The translations under genes were made by a program, and so were the position numbers. A stretch of DNA of 36,981 bases from Micavibrio_A sp040381535 (GTDB taxonomy: Bacteria > Pseudomonadota > Alphaproteobacteria > Micavibrionales > Micavibrionaceae). The notes beneath the pieces were generated by a model. It was not told the DNA's origin and searched no databases. It saw nothing but the letters and a program-made list of their open reading frames with translations. Positions 16,684 through 23,896 of the stretch are shown here, one piece after another. Location of the stretch: contig JBEIHF010000022.1 of the NCBI GenBank assembly GCA_040381535.1, forward strand, positions 1-36,981, read 5' to 3'. Within the stretch, counting starts at the first letter, position 1. Each line of letters starts with the position of its first letter.

Positions 16684-17625
16684 TTAGAATTTGTCGGGCG
16701 CGGAGTCAGGATTGTGGGTAAGCCCCCATAATCTGTAGTGTTCGGAATCTTCATCCCAGTTTTCGCGGATCTTGACGAACAATTTCAGGTGGACGCGGCG
16801 ACCCATGATCTCTTCGAGTTCCACACGCGCCTGTGATCCTATTTTACCGAGCATCTCCCCGCCCTTGCCCAGAATAATTTTCTTTTGGCCTTCGCGCGCA
16901 ACGAAAATGGTTTGATCTATTTTGACATCGCCATTTTCGAACTCTTCCCAGTTTTCGGTTTCGACCGTGATGTCGTAGGGAATTTCATCATGGACAGATC
17001 TGAACAATTTTTCGCGCGTGATTTCGGCGGCGAGAAGGCGCAGCGGCATATCCGTCATCTGGTCCGCGGGGTAATGGAAAGGCCCTTCTGGCATTTGTTT
17101 GACAACATATTTGACAAGGTCTTTTACGCCGTCATCATGCTTTGCCGAAACCATAAACGTGGCTTCGAATTCCATCGCCTGATTCATCACAGTTGCAATT
17201 TCCAACAGCTTCGGACGCGCAATATCGTCCACCTTATTCAAGACCAGAATATATTTTTTACCCGTGATGTCTTTCAAACGGTCCATGATCGTGCGCACTG
17301 GGCGTGACATGCCTTTAGTGGAATCCACGACGAACAATACGAGGTCGGATTCCCGCACCCCTTCCCACGCCGCGTTGACGATGGATTTTTCCATGCGGTC
17401 ATTACCGGGTTTAAAAAGACCGGGTGTGTCGATGAAAATGATTTGTGTGTCGTCCACGATCACGATCCCCAGAACGCGTGTTCTGGTCGTCTGGACTTTG
17501 CTGGATACGATGGAAATTTTTTCACCAACGATGGCGTTGATGAGCGTGGATTTGCCCGCGTTCGGCGCGCCGATGATCGTTGCGAACCCGCATTTCGTGG
17601 CTGCGTCTTTTTCTTGGTCGGTCAT
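16684..17625 (-). CDS. era: GTPase Era
   Basis: Ras-like GTPase with a KH domain that binds 16S rRNA and helps mature the 30S subunit. The G motifs are clear: IGAPNAGKSTLINA (G1), QTTRTR (G2), IIFIDTPGLF (G3), LVLNKVDDI (G4), and MVSAKHDDGV (G5). The C-terminal KH domain includes VAREGQKKIILGKGGEMLGK. Length 313 aa is typical. Its ATG overlaps the stop of rnc by 4 bases, in the usual rnc-era order. Confidence 0.97.
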   Translation of the reverse strand: MTDQEKDAATKCGFATIIGAPNAGKSTLINAIVGEKISIVSSKVQTTRTRVLGIVIVDDTQIIFIDTPGLFKPGNDRMEKSIVNAAWEGVRESDLVLFVVDSTKGMSRPVRTIMDRLKDITGKKYILVLNKVDDIARPKLLEIATVMNQAMEFEATFMVSAKHDDGVKDLVKYVVKQMPEGPFHYPADQMTDMPLRLLAAEITREKLFRSVHDEIPYDITVETENWEEFENGDVKIDQTIFVAREGQKKIILGKGGEMLGKIGSQARVELEEIMGRRVHLKLFVKIRENWDEDSEHYRLWGLTHNPDSAPDKF

Positions 17626-18302
17626 GGTGTGTTCTTCAATCTGGCGAGCATACGCATCGCCGCGGATTTTTCCGCCTTGCTGCGCGACGCGCCTTCAGAT
17701 GAGATGGAATCATAACCCTTCACGCGCACTTCGACTTCAAATAACGGCGCGTGGTCGGGCCCTGAACGGTGGACGATTTCATATTCGGGCAGGGGAAGCC
17801 CCCGCGCCTGCACCCATTCCTGTAATTCGGTTTTGGGGTCCTGATGGGCGTCAGAAAGCGTTTGAGTATTGTCGCCCCACAGACGCAAAATCACCTCGCG
17901 GGCGCCATCCAATCCGCCGTCCAAGAATATGGCACCCAACGTCGCCTCGGTGGCGTCGGAAATGATGTTTTCGTTTTCCGCCCCGCCGCCTTGGCGTTCG
18001 GATTCCGACATGTTTACGTAATCACCTATGTTCAAAATGCCCCCTATAAAAAAAAGCATGCGGCCCTGCACTAGCCCGGAATGGCGTTTGGCAAGGCCGC
18101 CTTCGTTTTCTTCGGGTAGCGTTCTGAAAAGATTTTCGGCTATGACGAGGTTCAGAACGCGGTCGCCCAGAAATTCGATGCGTTCATTGTTAGCGGAGCC
18201 CCCTTTGCTGGAATGTGTCAGGGCCTGTTGCAAAAAGGCGCGGTTTTTAAAGCTGTAGCCCAGTTTCGCTTCTAGAGACGAGAGATCGGGTTGCTTGCTC
18301 AC
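17622..18302 (-). CDS. rnc: Ribonuclease III
   Basis: Double-strand-specific endoribonuclease that processes rRNA precursors and structured mRNAs. The catalytic signature is NERIEFLGDRVLNLVIAE, and the second acidic cluster is DATEATLGAIFLDGG. The C-terminal dsRNA-binding domain (about 155-225) has DPKTELQEWVQARGLPLPEY and SRSKAEKSAA. Length 226 aa is normal. It overlaps lepB upstream and era downstream by 4 bases each, so rRNA processing and 30S assembly genes are co-translated. Confidence 0.96.
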   Translation of the reverse strand: MSKQPDLSSLEAKLGYSFKNRAFLQQALTHSSKGGSANNERIEFLGDRVLNLVIAENLFRTLPEENEGGLAKRHSGLVQGRMLFFIGGILNIGDYVNMSESERQGGGAENENIISDATEATLGAIFLDGGLDGAREVILRLWGDNTQTLSDAHQDPKTELQEWVQARGLPLPEYEIVHRSGPDHAPLFEVEVRVKGYDSISSEGASRSKAEKSAAMRMLARLKNTP

Positions 18303-19147
18303 AACTTTACCTCAGGTACTTCTTCTTCGCCGCCTGCAGGGCGGACGGGTCCTATGCCATCGCCGATGCGCGAATAACGGATGGCACCCGGCCATGTCCA
18401 CGGACGGAAAATATTCGCGGTTTCATCGATGGAAAAGAAAAGAATATCAGCGCGGCCGACCAGTTTGTCTTCCGAAACATAACCGACCATGTTTTGCACA
18501 CGGCTGTCTTGGGAATTGTCACGGTTATCGCCCATCAGGAAATAATGACCGTCAGGTACCAAGAATTCCTGCGTGTCGTCGAGCGCTTCGGAATCCGATT
18601 CTTCGTAAATCTGGTGCATGATGCCGCCCGGCAATGTTTCGATATATTCCATGATGTTTTCGTGGCCGCCTTCTGGTTTGGGTACGCGCTTCATGCCCAC
18701 CGGCTCGCGGTCCACCATTTCACCATTGATATAAAGACGTCCCTGATTCACCTGAATGCGATCACCCGGCAAACCGACCAGACGTTTGATGTAATCGATC
18801 GATGGATCTGGCGGAAATTTGAAAACAATGACATCGCCGCGTTTAGGTTTTTCGTCCAGCATGCGCCCTTCGAAATCTGCAAAACCGAATGGGAATGAAT
18901 ATTTAGAATAGCCGTAGGATGTTTTGGATACGAATAAATAATCGCCGATCTGCAGCGTCGGCAACATAGAACCCGATGGAATGTTGAAAGGCTCAAAAAA
19001 GAATGTCCTGATGAAAAGCGCGAACAAAACCGCAAGCACCGCAGTTTTGAAAAATTCACCCGCGGATTCTTCCTCATGCACCTTATGCTCCTTCGCAGGA
19101 CGGTGCTTTTTCAAAATGTCTTCTTCTTGCTGTTGTTGTTCGCTCAC
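18299..19147 (-). CDS. lepB: Signal peptidase I
   Basis: Membrane serine-lysine protease that removes signal peptides from exported proteins. A transmembrane helix (TAVLAVLFALFIRTFFF) is followed by the catalytic serine motif FNIPSGSMLPTLQIGDYLFV, the lysine region YIKRLVGLPGDRI, and the late motif GDNRDNSQDSR. I prefer GTG 19147, six bases after AAGGAT, to the TTG at 19162, which would place that ribosome site inside the gene. The cytoplasmic N-terminus is Glu/Gln/Lys-rich. It is 57-72 bases downstream of acpS and overlaps rnc. Confidence 0.95.
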   Translation of the reverse strand: MSEQQQQEEDILKKHRPAKEHKVHEEESAGEFFKTAVLAVLFALFIRTFFFEPFNIPSGSMLPTLQIGDYLFVSKTSYGYSKYSFPFGFADFEGRMLDEKPKRGDVIVFKFPPDPSIDYIKRLVGLPGDRIQVNQGRLYINGEMVDREPVGMKRVPKPEGGHENIMEYIETLPGGIMHQIYEESDSEALDDTQEFLVPDGHYFLMGDNRDNSQDSRVQNMVGYVSEDKLVGRADILFFSIDETANIFRPWTWPGAIRYSRIGDGIGPVRPAGGEEEVPEVKL

Positions 19148-19219
19148 GGGCTGATCCTTCAATAACAGCTTGTTTTAGCGGGTCTTAGGGTAAATTACCA
19201 GAGCGGGAATGGGGGTTTT

Positions 19220-19621
19220 CTATACGGATTCAATGATCACATTGGCATGAACCATGGGCGGCTCGTCGGTCAAGGACAGGTGGATCAGCGCGGTCTGCCC
19301 TTGGGGGGTCAGGGATTTGAGTTTGGCCAGCGCCCCGCCGCTCAAAACGATGGAAGGCTTTCCCGCTGCGTCGTTCACCACGCCGATATCCTTTAAATAT
19401 ACGCCTTGTGCGAAACCCGTTCCCAAAGCCTTGGAGCAAGCTTCCTTGGCGGCAAAACGTTTGGCGTAGGTCGCGATATGCGTTCCCGCGCCGCGTCTTC
19501 TTTCAGCCTTAGCACGTTCGGTTTCGGTGAAGCAGCGTTTGATGAAACGCTCACCATGACGTTCCAGAACTTTGCCTAGACGGTTGATGTCGAGAACGTC
19601 CGATCCCGTGCCCATGATCAT
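19220..19621 (-). CDS. acpS: Holo-[acyl-carrier-protein] synthase
   Basis: Transfers phosphopantetheine from CoA to acyl carrier protein, switching on fatty acid synthesis. The family signature GTGSDVLDINRLGKVL (Mg-binding Asp) is followed by FTETERAKAE and the second metal motif RFAAKEACSKALGTG. Length 133 aa is typical. Start ATG 19621 overlaps the stop of the DUF2062 gene (ATGA). In many alphaproteobacteria pdxJ precedes acpS; here a DUF2062 gene takes that place. Confidence 0.95.
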   Translation of the reverse strand: MIMGTGSDVLDINRLGKVLERHGERFIKRCFTETERAKAERRRGAGTHIATYAKRFAAKEACSKALGTGFAQGVYLKDIGVVNDAAGKPSIVLSGGALAKLKSLTPQGQTALIHLSLTDEPPMVHANVIIESV

Positions 19622-20196
19622 CTGGTTTGACCCGTTACTTCAATCGCCTCTTTGTGAACGATGCGCTGGATACGGGCTTTGCGTGCAAGCCGTGCTCCCT
19701 TTACCATATAGTAAAATGGATAATAAAGGAGCGGGAACGTGGCGGCCCCCATGACATAGCCGCCCAAAAGGGTGGGCAAGAAAATCTTCATTTTTTCGTT
19801 CATCAAAAGTTCGAGTGTGATCGGATCGTTCGTGTGCAAAACCATATCGCCGTACCCCGTCGCAACAAACAATGCCTTGCCGACATGATAGGCGATGAGC
19901 ATCATCATCGGCGTCGTCCACGGATTGCCAAAACCGGAACCGATGAAAGACGCGATCCAGTTCGTGCGCGTGATCCAGCAAAACAATGCGCATTGCAAAA
20001 GATGCGTGCCGAAAGTCGGCGTCCATGAAACGGCGCAACCGAATGCGAGACCCGCGGCAATGGAATGTTCGCCTGCGGGAATACGTATGGTTCTGTGCTT
20101 ATAATAATTGGCGAGCCGCTTCAGGCCCATTTTCGGCCAGACAATATTTCCGATTTTTTGCCAGTAGGATTGCGGCAAGCGGCGTTTGAAAAGCAT
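19618..20196 (-). CDS. DUF2062 membrane protein
   Basis: Small membrane protein (192 aa) of the DUF2062 family. The visible motif is GLAFGCAVSWTPTFGTHLLQ, characteristic of the family, followed by hydrophobic stretches near residues 65-110 and 145-165 (VMGAATFPLLYYPFYYMV). Function is not established. It opens the operon running through acpS, lepB, rnc and era, with a promoter at 20233-20261, and overlaps acpS by 4 bases. Confidence 0.82.
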   Translation of the reverse strand: MLFKRRLPQSYWQKIGNIVWPKMGLKRLANYYKHRTIRIPAGEHSIAAGLAFGCAVSWTPTFGTHLLQCALFCWITRTNWIASFIGSGFGNPWTTPMMMLIAYHVGKALFVATGYGDMVLHTNDPITLELLMNEKMKIFLPTLLGGYVMGAATFPLLYYPFYYMVKGARLARKARIQRIVHKEAIEVTGQTR

Positions 20197-20232
20197 TTAT
20201 ATATTCACGGACATAATAAAAATTGAGACAAA

Positions 20233-20261
20233 GATATAACGGTCCCTGCGCGCCTTGGCAA
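20233..20261 (-). promoter_or_regulatory. Promoter of the DUF2062-acpS-lepB-rnc-era operon
   Basis: On the minus strand TTGCCA (20256-20261) and TATATC (20233-20238) are separated by exactly 17 bp. The predicted start leaves a leader of about 30 bases before the DUF2062 ATG. Confidence 0.6.
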
Positions 20262-20289
20262 CCTTTCAAAAATGACATTTTAAAGGCTT

Positions 20290-22458
20290 TTAACGGCCGC
20301 GGGCTCTATCGACCGACGCAATCTGCGGCGTGGCGCGCAAGGCGGCGATGATGTTGCTGAGGTGACGCGTATCGTGAACATAGACATCCAGCAGCATGTC
20401 CCAGAAATCCATCGTGCGGTTGGTGATTTTCAGGTTGGTGATATTGCCGCCGTTTTTGCCGATGACGGTGGTTAATGCTGCCAATGCGCCATTCTCGTTC
20501 GTGATGGTAACTTCCAAACGCCCGACATGCGCTTCGGGTGAATCAGGCCCCTCGCCCCACGACACGTCAATCCAGCGTTCTGGCGTGTCTGCGAATGTTT
20601 CAAGAGTCTCGCAATCGATCGTGTGGATGGTCACGCCCTTGCCCGTCGTCACGATACCGACGATGCGGTCGCCGGGCAACGGGTGGCAACAACGCGCGAA
20701 GTGCACCGCCATGCCGGGAATGAGTCCCTTGATTGGCATCGGTTTGCCATCCGAGGGGCGTTTCGCGTACGCGACTTTGTCTGGATCGTTTTGTAGGGAG
20801 GCGGATGCAACGGCGGCTTCGGTTTTGTGCGCGGGAAAGATTGTGCGGAACACGTCTTTCGCCACAAAATGGCCGGAACCTATATTGGCAAAGATATCGT
20901 CGACTTCCTCGACGCGCATTTGCTGGACGATGCCTACAACCGCTTTATCCGTATAATCGTAGCCTTCCTGCTGGAAGATTTTCTTAAGCATCGCCTGACC
21001 CAACGTGATGTATTCGGTGCGCTGTTGCAGGCGGATATAACGGCGGATGTGCGATCGTGCCTTGCCCGTCACCACAAAGCGCTCCCATGTCGGGGAAGGC
21101 GTCTGGGTTTTCGAGGTGATGATTTCCACCTGATCGCCGTTGTTCAGTTTCGTGTTCAGCGGCGCAATGCGTCCGTTGATTTTGGAACCCACGCATTTGT
21201 CGCCGACCCCCGAGTGCACGGCATAGGCAAAATCGACTGGCGTCGCGCCGTTGGGGAGTTCGATCAAATCGCCTTTGGGCGAGAAGACGTAAACCTGATC
21301 CGCGAACAATTCGAGTTTGGTGTTTTCGAGGAAATCTTCAGGTTTGGATTCCTGATCCATAATTTCGAGCAATTCACGGAGCCAGCGGAATTTTTTCATG
21401 TCTTTAAAGTCTGCGCCGTTCGCGCCTTCCTTATAAGACCAGTGCGCGGCGACGCCCATATCGGCTTCGTAATGCATGTCTGCGGTGCGTATCTGGATTT
21501 CGATGCGCTGGTTTTCGGGGCCAATCACGGTGGTGTGAATGGAGCGATAACCGTTGGGCTTTGGTGTAGAGATAAAATCCTTAAAACGCCCTGGAACGAC
21601 AGGGAAGCTCGAATGGACGATGCCGAGCACGTGATAACATTCTTCCAAAGACTTCACGACCACGCGGAACGCCATGATATCGGACAGCTGTTCGAAGGCG
21701 ACGTTTTTACGCTGCATCTTCTTCCAGATGGAATAACGCGTCTTTTCGCGCCCCGTGACTTCGGCCTCGATGCTGGCATCTTTCATCAATCGTTGCAGCG
21801 TCTCGATGATCTTTTTGACGATGTCGTTACCTTCTTTGCGCAAGAAATTCTGACGTGCCGCGATGGATTCACGCGCTTCTGGGTTCAGATAGCTGAACGA
21901 TAAATCCTCCAACTCTTCTTTGATCTTGTGCATGCCGATGCGTTCGGCGAGGGGTGCATAGATATCAATCGTTTCGCGCGCAATGCGGCGTTGTTTTTCC
22001 GGCTTATCGAAACCGCCCAGCGTGCGCATGTTGTGCAAACGGTCTGCGAGTTTGACGAGGAGCACGCGAATGTCTTCGGACATCGCCAGAACAAGTTTGC
22101 GAAAATTTTCCGCCTGCTTACCTTCGACCGTCTGGCTTTCGATTTTAGTCAGTTTGGAAACACCGTTTACAAGGTCGGCGACTTCCTTGCCGAATTTCGA
22201 TGACAATTCTTTGTAGGTCGCGGGCGTGTCTTCGAGTGTATCGTGCAAAATGGCGGTGAGGATGGTCGCGGGATCCATCTTCATATCGGCTAGAATTCCT
22301 GCAACCTCCAACGGATGGGTATAATAAGGCTCCCCCGTCGCGCGGGTCTGACCTTCATGCATGGTTTTCGCGAACTGCGCCGCCGTCTCGATGACGGAGC
22401 CATCGAAATCGGGATTGTAGGTTTTCACCTGAGCGAGAAGTTCGGGCGCCACGGACAT
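20290..22458 (-). CDS. spoT: Bifunctional (p)ppGpp synthetase/hydrolase (RelA/SpoT homologue)
   Basis: Makes and degrades the stringent-response alarmone (p)ppGpp. The hydrolase HD domain (about 25-200) has YTHPLEVAGILADMKMD and the catalytic HDTLEDT. The synthetase domain (about 240-355) has REKTRYSIWKKM, SDIMAFRVVV, GYRSIHTTV and IEIQIRT, so both activities look intact. TGS (about 395-460), a conserved-cysteine region (ARCCHPLPGD) and a C-terminal ACT domain (about 645-722) complete the Rsh architecture. Alphaproteobacteria usually have a single such Rsh enzyme, which this probably is. rpoZ lies upstream, as in many proteobacteria; a terminator separates the two. Confidence 0.96.
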   Translation of the reverse strand: MSVAPELLAQVKTYNPDFDGSVIETAAQFAKTMHEGQTRATGEPYYTHPLEVAGILADMKMDPATILTAILHDTLEDTPATYKELSSKFGKEVADLVNGVSKLTKIESQTVEGKQAENFRKLVLAMSEDIRVLLVKLADRLHNMRTLGGFDKPEKQRRIARETIDIYAPLAERIGMHKIKEELEDLSFSYLNPEARESIAARQNFLRKEGNDIVKKIIETLQRLMKDASIEAEVTGREKTRYSIWKKMQRKNVAFEQLSDIMAFRVVVKSLEECYHVLGIVHSSFPVVPGRFKDFISTPKPNGYRSIHTTVIGPENQRIEIQIRTADMHYEADMGVAAHWSYKEGANGADFKDMKKFRWLRELLEIMDQESKPEDFLENTKLELFADQVYVFSPKGDLIELPNGATPVDFAYAVHSGVGDKCVGSKINGRIAPLNTKLNNGDQVEIITSKTQTPSPTWERFVVTGKARSHIRRYIRLQQRTEYITLGQAMLKKIFQQEGYDYTDKAVVGIVQQMRVEEVDDIFANIGSGHFVAKDVFRTIFPAHKTEAAVASASLQNDPDKVAYAKRPSDGKPMPIKGLIPGMAVHFARCCHPLPGDRIVGIVTTGKGVTIHTIDCETLETFADTPERWIDVSWGEGPDSPEAHVGRLEVTITNENGALAALTTVIGKNGGNITNLKITNRTMDFWDMLLDVYVHDTRHLSNIIAALRATPQIASVDRARGR

Positions 22459-22563
22459 GACGGTTTGATAATCTTTCCTTAAGGGGTTGATTTTCTTAGT
22501 AATATACCATGATATGACCCCAAAATCACAAATATTTCATTAAAATGGCGCGGGAATAGATGT

Positions 22564-22593
22564 AAAAAAGGCCGGAAAATCCGGCCTTTTAAA
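22564..22593. terminator. Intrinsic terminator downstream of rpoZ
   Basis: AAAAGGCCGG/CCGGCCTTTT perfect 10-bp stem with a 5-base loop, flanked by A and T runs. It ends rpoZ on the minus strand before spoT. Confidence 0.88.
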
Positions 22594-22608
22594 ATTCTGC
22601 GATAAAGC

Positions 22609-23007
22609 TTATTCCTCTGCGTGAGCTTCCGCGCCGGCCATGTCTTTCAGATCGGGCTCGGCGTCTTCTTCTTCATCTTCATCGGAATTCATATCGATGG
22701 TGCCTGCGCCGCGCGCCATGGCTTTCCATTCTTCTTCGCCTTCCATGGAATCGACAACATCTTCGCCGTCGTCATCCATCGCGATGATACGTTGTTTTCC
22801 GCGAATGATTTCTTCCTTCAGTTCTTCAATGTTTACGGTCTCTTCCGCGATTTCGCGCAAAGCCACAACGGGGTTTTTGTCGTTGTCGCGGTCCAGTGTA
22901 AGGGCTGCGCCGGAGCCAATTTTGCGGGCGCGCTGGGCGGCGACCATCACGAGTTCAAAACGGTTCGGTAGTTTTTCTACGCAGTCTTCAACGGTAACGC
23001 GGGCCAT
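22609..23007 (-). CDS. rpoZ: RNA polymerase omega subunit, with acidic C-terminal tail
   Basis: Small subunit that helps beta-prime fold and helps form a ppGpp site on RNA polymerase. The omega core is MARVTVEDCVEKLPNRFELV and AAQRARKIGSGA, then NPVVALREIAEETV. The ATG has AGAGGAAT upstream. At 132 aa it is longer than E. coli omega (91 aa): the tail past residue about 75 is very acidic (NSDEDEEEDAEPD). Its neighbour makes ppGpp, so enzyme and a target component are encoded side by side. Confidence 0.94.
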   Translation of the reverse strand: MARVTVEDCVEKLPNRFELVMVAAQRARKIGSGAALTLDRDNDKNPVVALREIAEETVNIEELKEEIIRGKQRIIAMDDDGEDVVDSMEGEEEWKAMARGAGTIDMNSDEDEEEDAEPDLKDMAGAEAHAEE

Positions 23008-23215
23008 GGAAATTCCTCTTGTTCGGTATATATGTCTGAGTGCGAAGATATAGGCAGTTTCAGCCCACCACGCAAGATTTTTGTGGGATTTCGGGAACTT
23101 CCACCCCTATGGGCCATTGGCAAAGCATAGACAGGATTTATACTTATACATAAGACAATGCTAATGTTACTTAGGCCACAAAAAACTTACAAAAAAAAAT
23201 ATAGGACAACTCATT

Positions 23216-23836
23216 ATGCCAAAAAGCAAAAAAAACATCGCGCAACTTTTCTACCCCGAGGACAAAGTCGCCATGTTCATTGACGGGTCGAATTTATATG
23301 CCGCCGCCAAAAGCCTTGATTTTGATATAGATTATAGAAAGCTTCTGGCATGGGGCGCATCGTGCGGACGTCTGGTGCGTGCTTTTTATTACACAGCGTT
23401 GATTGAAGATGCGGATTATTCACCGATACGTCCTCTGGTGGACTGGCTTGATTACAACGGCTATACGATGGTCACCAAGCCCACGAAGGAATTTGTGGAT
23501 TCACAGGGCCGCCGCAAAATCAAAGGCAACATGGATATCGAACTTGCGATAGACGTGATGGAGATGGCGGATAACGTCGATCATATCATTCTTTTTTCGG
23601 GCGATGGCGATTTCAGAAGATTGATCGAAGCCGTGCAGCGCAAAGGCGTGCGCGTGACCGTGGTGAGCACCATCAAATCCAACCCGCCGATGGTGGCCGA
23701 TGAATTGCGTCGTCAGGCCGATTACTTCCTCGATCTCGAAACTTTGCGCACGGAGATAGAGCGTGACGGCGGCGGGCATCGGGAAGCAGCACCGCCCGTC
23801 GATGACGGGGATCATCCCGCCAGCCATACCCATTGA
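23216..23836 (+). CDS. NYN-domain (LabA/DUF88-like) putative ribonuclease
   Basis: PIN-like NYN domain protein, 206 aa. The acidic motifs expected of the fold are MFIDGSNLYAAAKS, GNMDIELAIDVME and ILFSGDGDFRRLIEAV, followed by VTVVSTIKSNPPMVADELRR, all close to the LabA/DUF88 family common in alphaproteobacteria. A metal-dependent RNase role is inferred from the fold. An AGGAC site precedes the ATG. The gene stands alone, with a shared terminator between it and the chemoreceptor. The histidine-rich C-terminus (HREAAPPVDDGDHPASHTH) looks disordered. Confidence 0.85.
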   Translation: MPKSKKNIAQLFYPEDKVAMFIDGSNLYAAAKSLDFDIDYRKLLAWGASCGRLVRAFYYTALIEDADYSPIRPLVDWLDYNGYTMVTKPTKEFVDSQGRRKIKGNMDIELAIDVMEMADNVDHIILFSGDGDFRRLIEAVQRKGVRVTVVSTIKSNPPMVADELRRQADYFLDLETLRTEIERDGGGHREAAPPVDDGDHPASHTH

Positions 23837-23845
23837 ACAAAAATT

Positions 23846-23877
23846 GAAAAAAAGCCCGCATAAAGCGGGCTTTTTTC
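23846..23877. terminator. Bidirectional terminator between NYN gene and chemoreceptor gene
   Basis: AAGCCCGC/GCGGGCTT stem, 5-base loop, six A on one side and six T on the other. It serves both convergent genes. Confidence 0.92.
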
Positions 23878-23896
23878 GCATGCAGATGTGAAGGTA

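Noticed and set aside
18170..18195. Arg after FLGD in the RNase III signature
   Set aside because: It looked odd beside E. coli, but FLGDRVL is, as I recall, usual in alphaproteobacterial RNase III.
20827..21903. 358-codon open frame on the plus strand
   Set aside because: It lies entirely antisense to the clear spoT/rsh gene and has no family motifs; long shadows are common opposite such codon usage.
23143..23154. 12-bp palindrome CTTATACATAAG upstream of the NYN gene
   Set aside because: Short and AT-rich, so expected by chance in such DNA; no second copy seen nearby.
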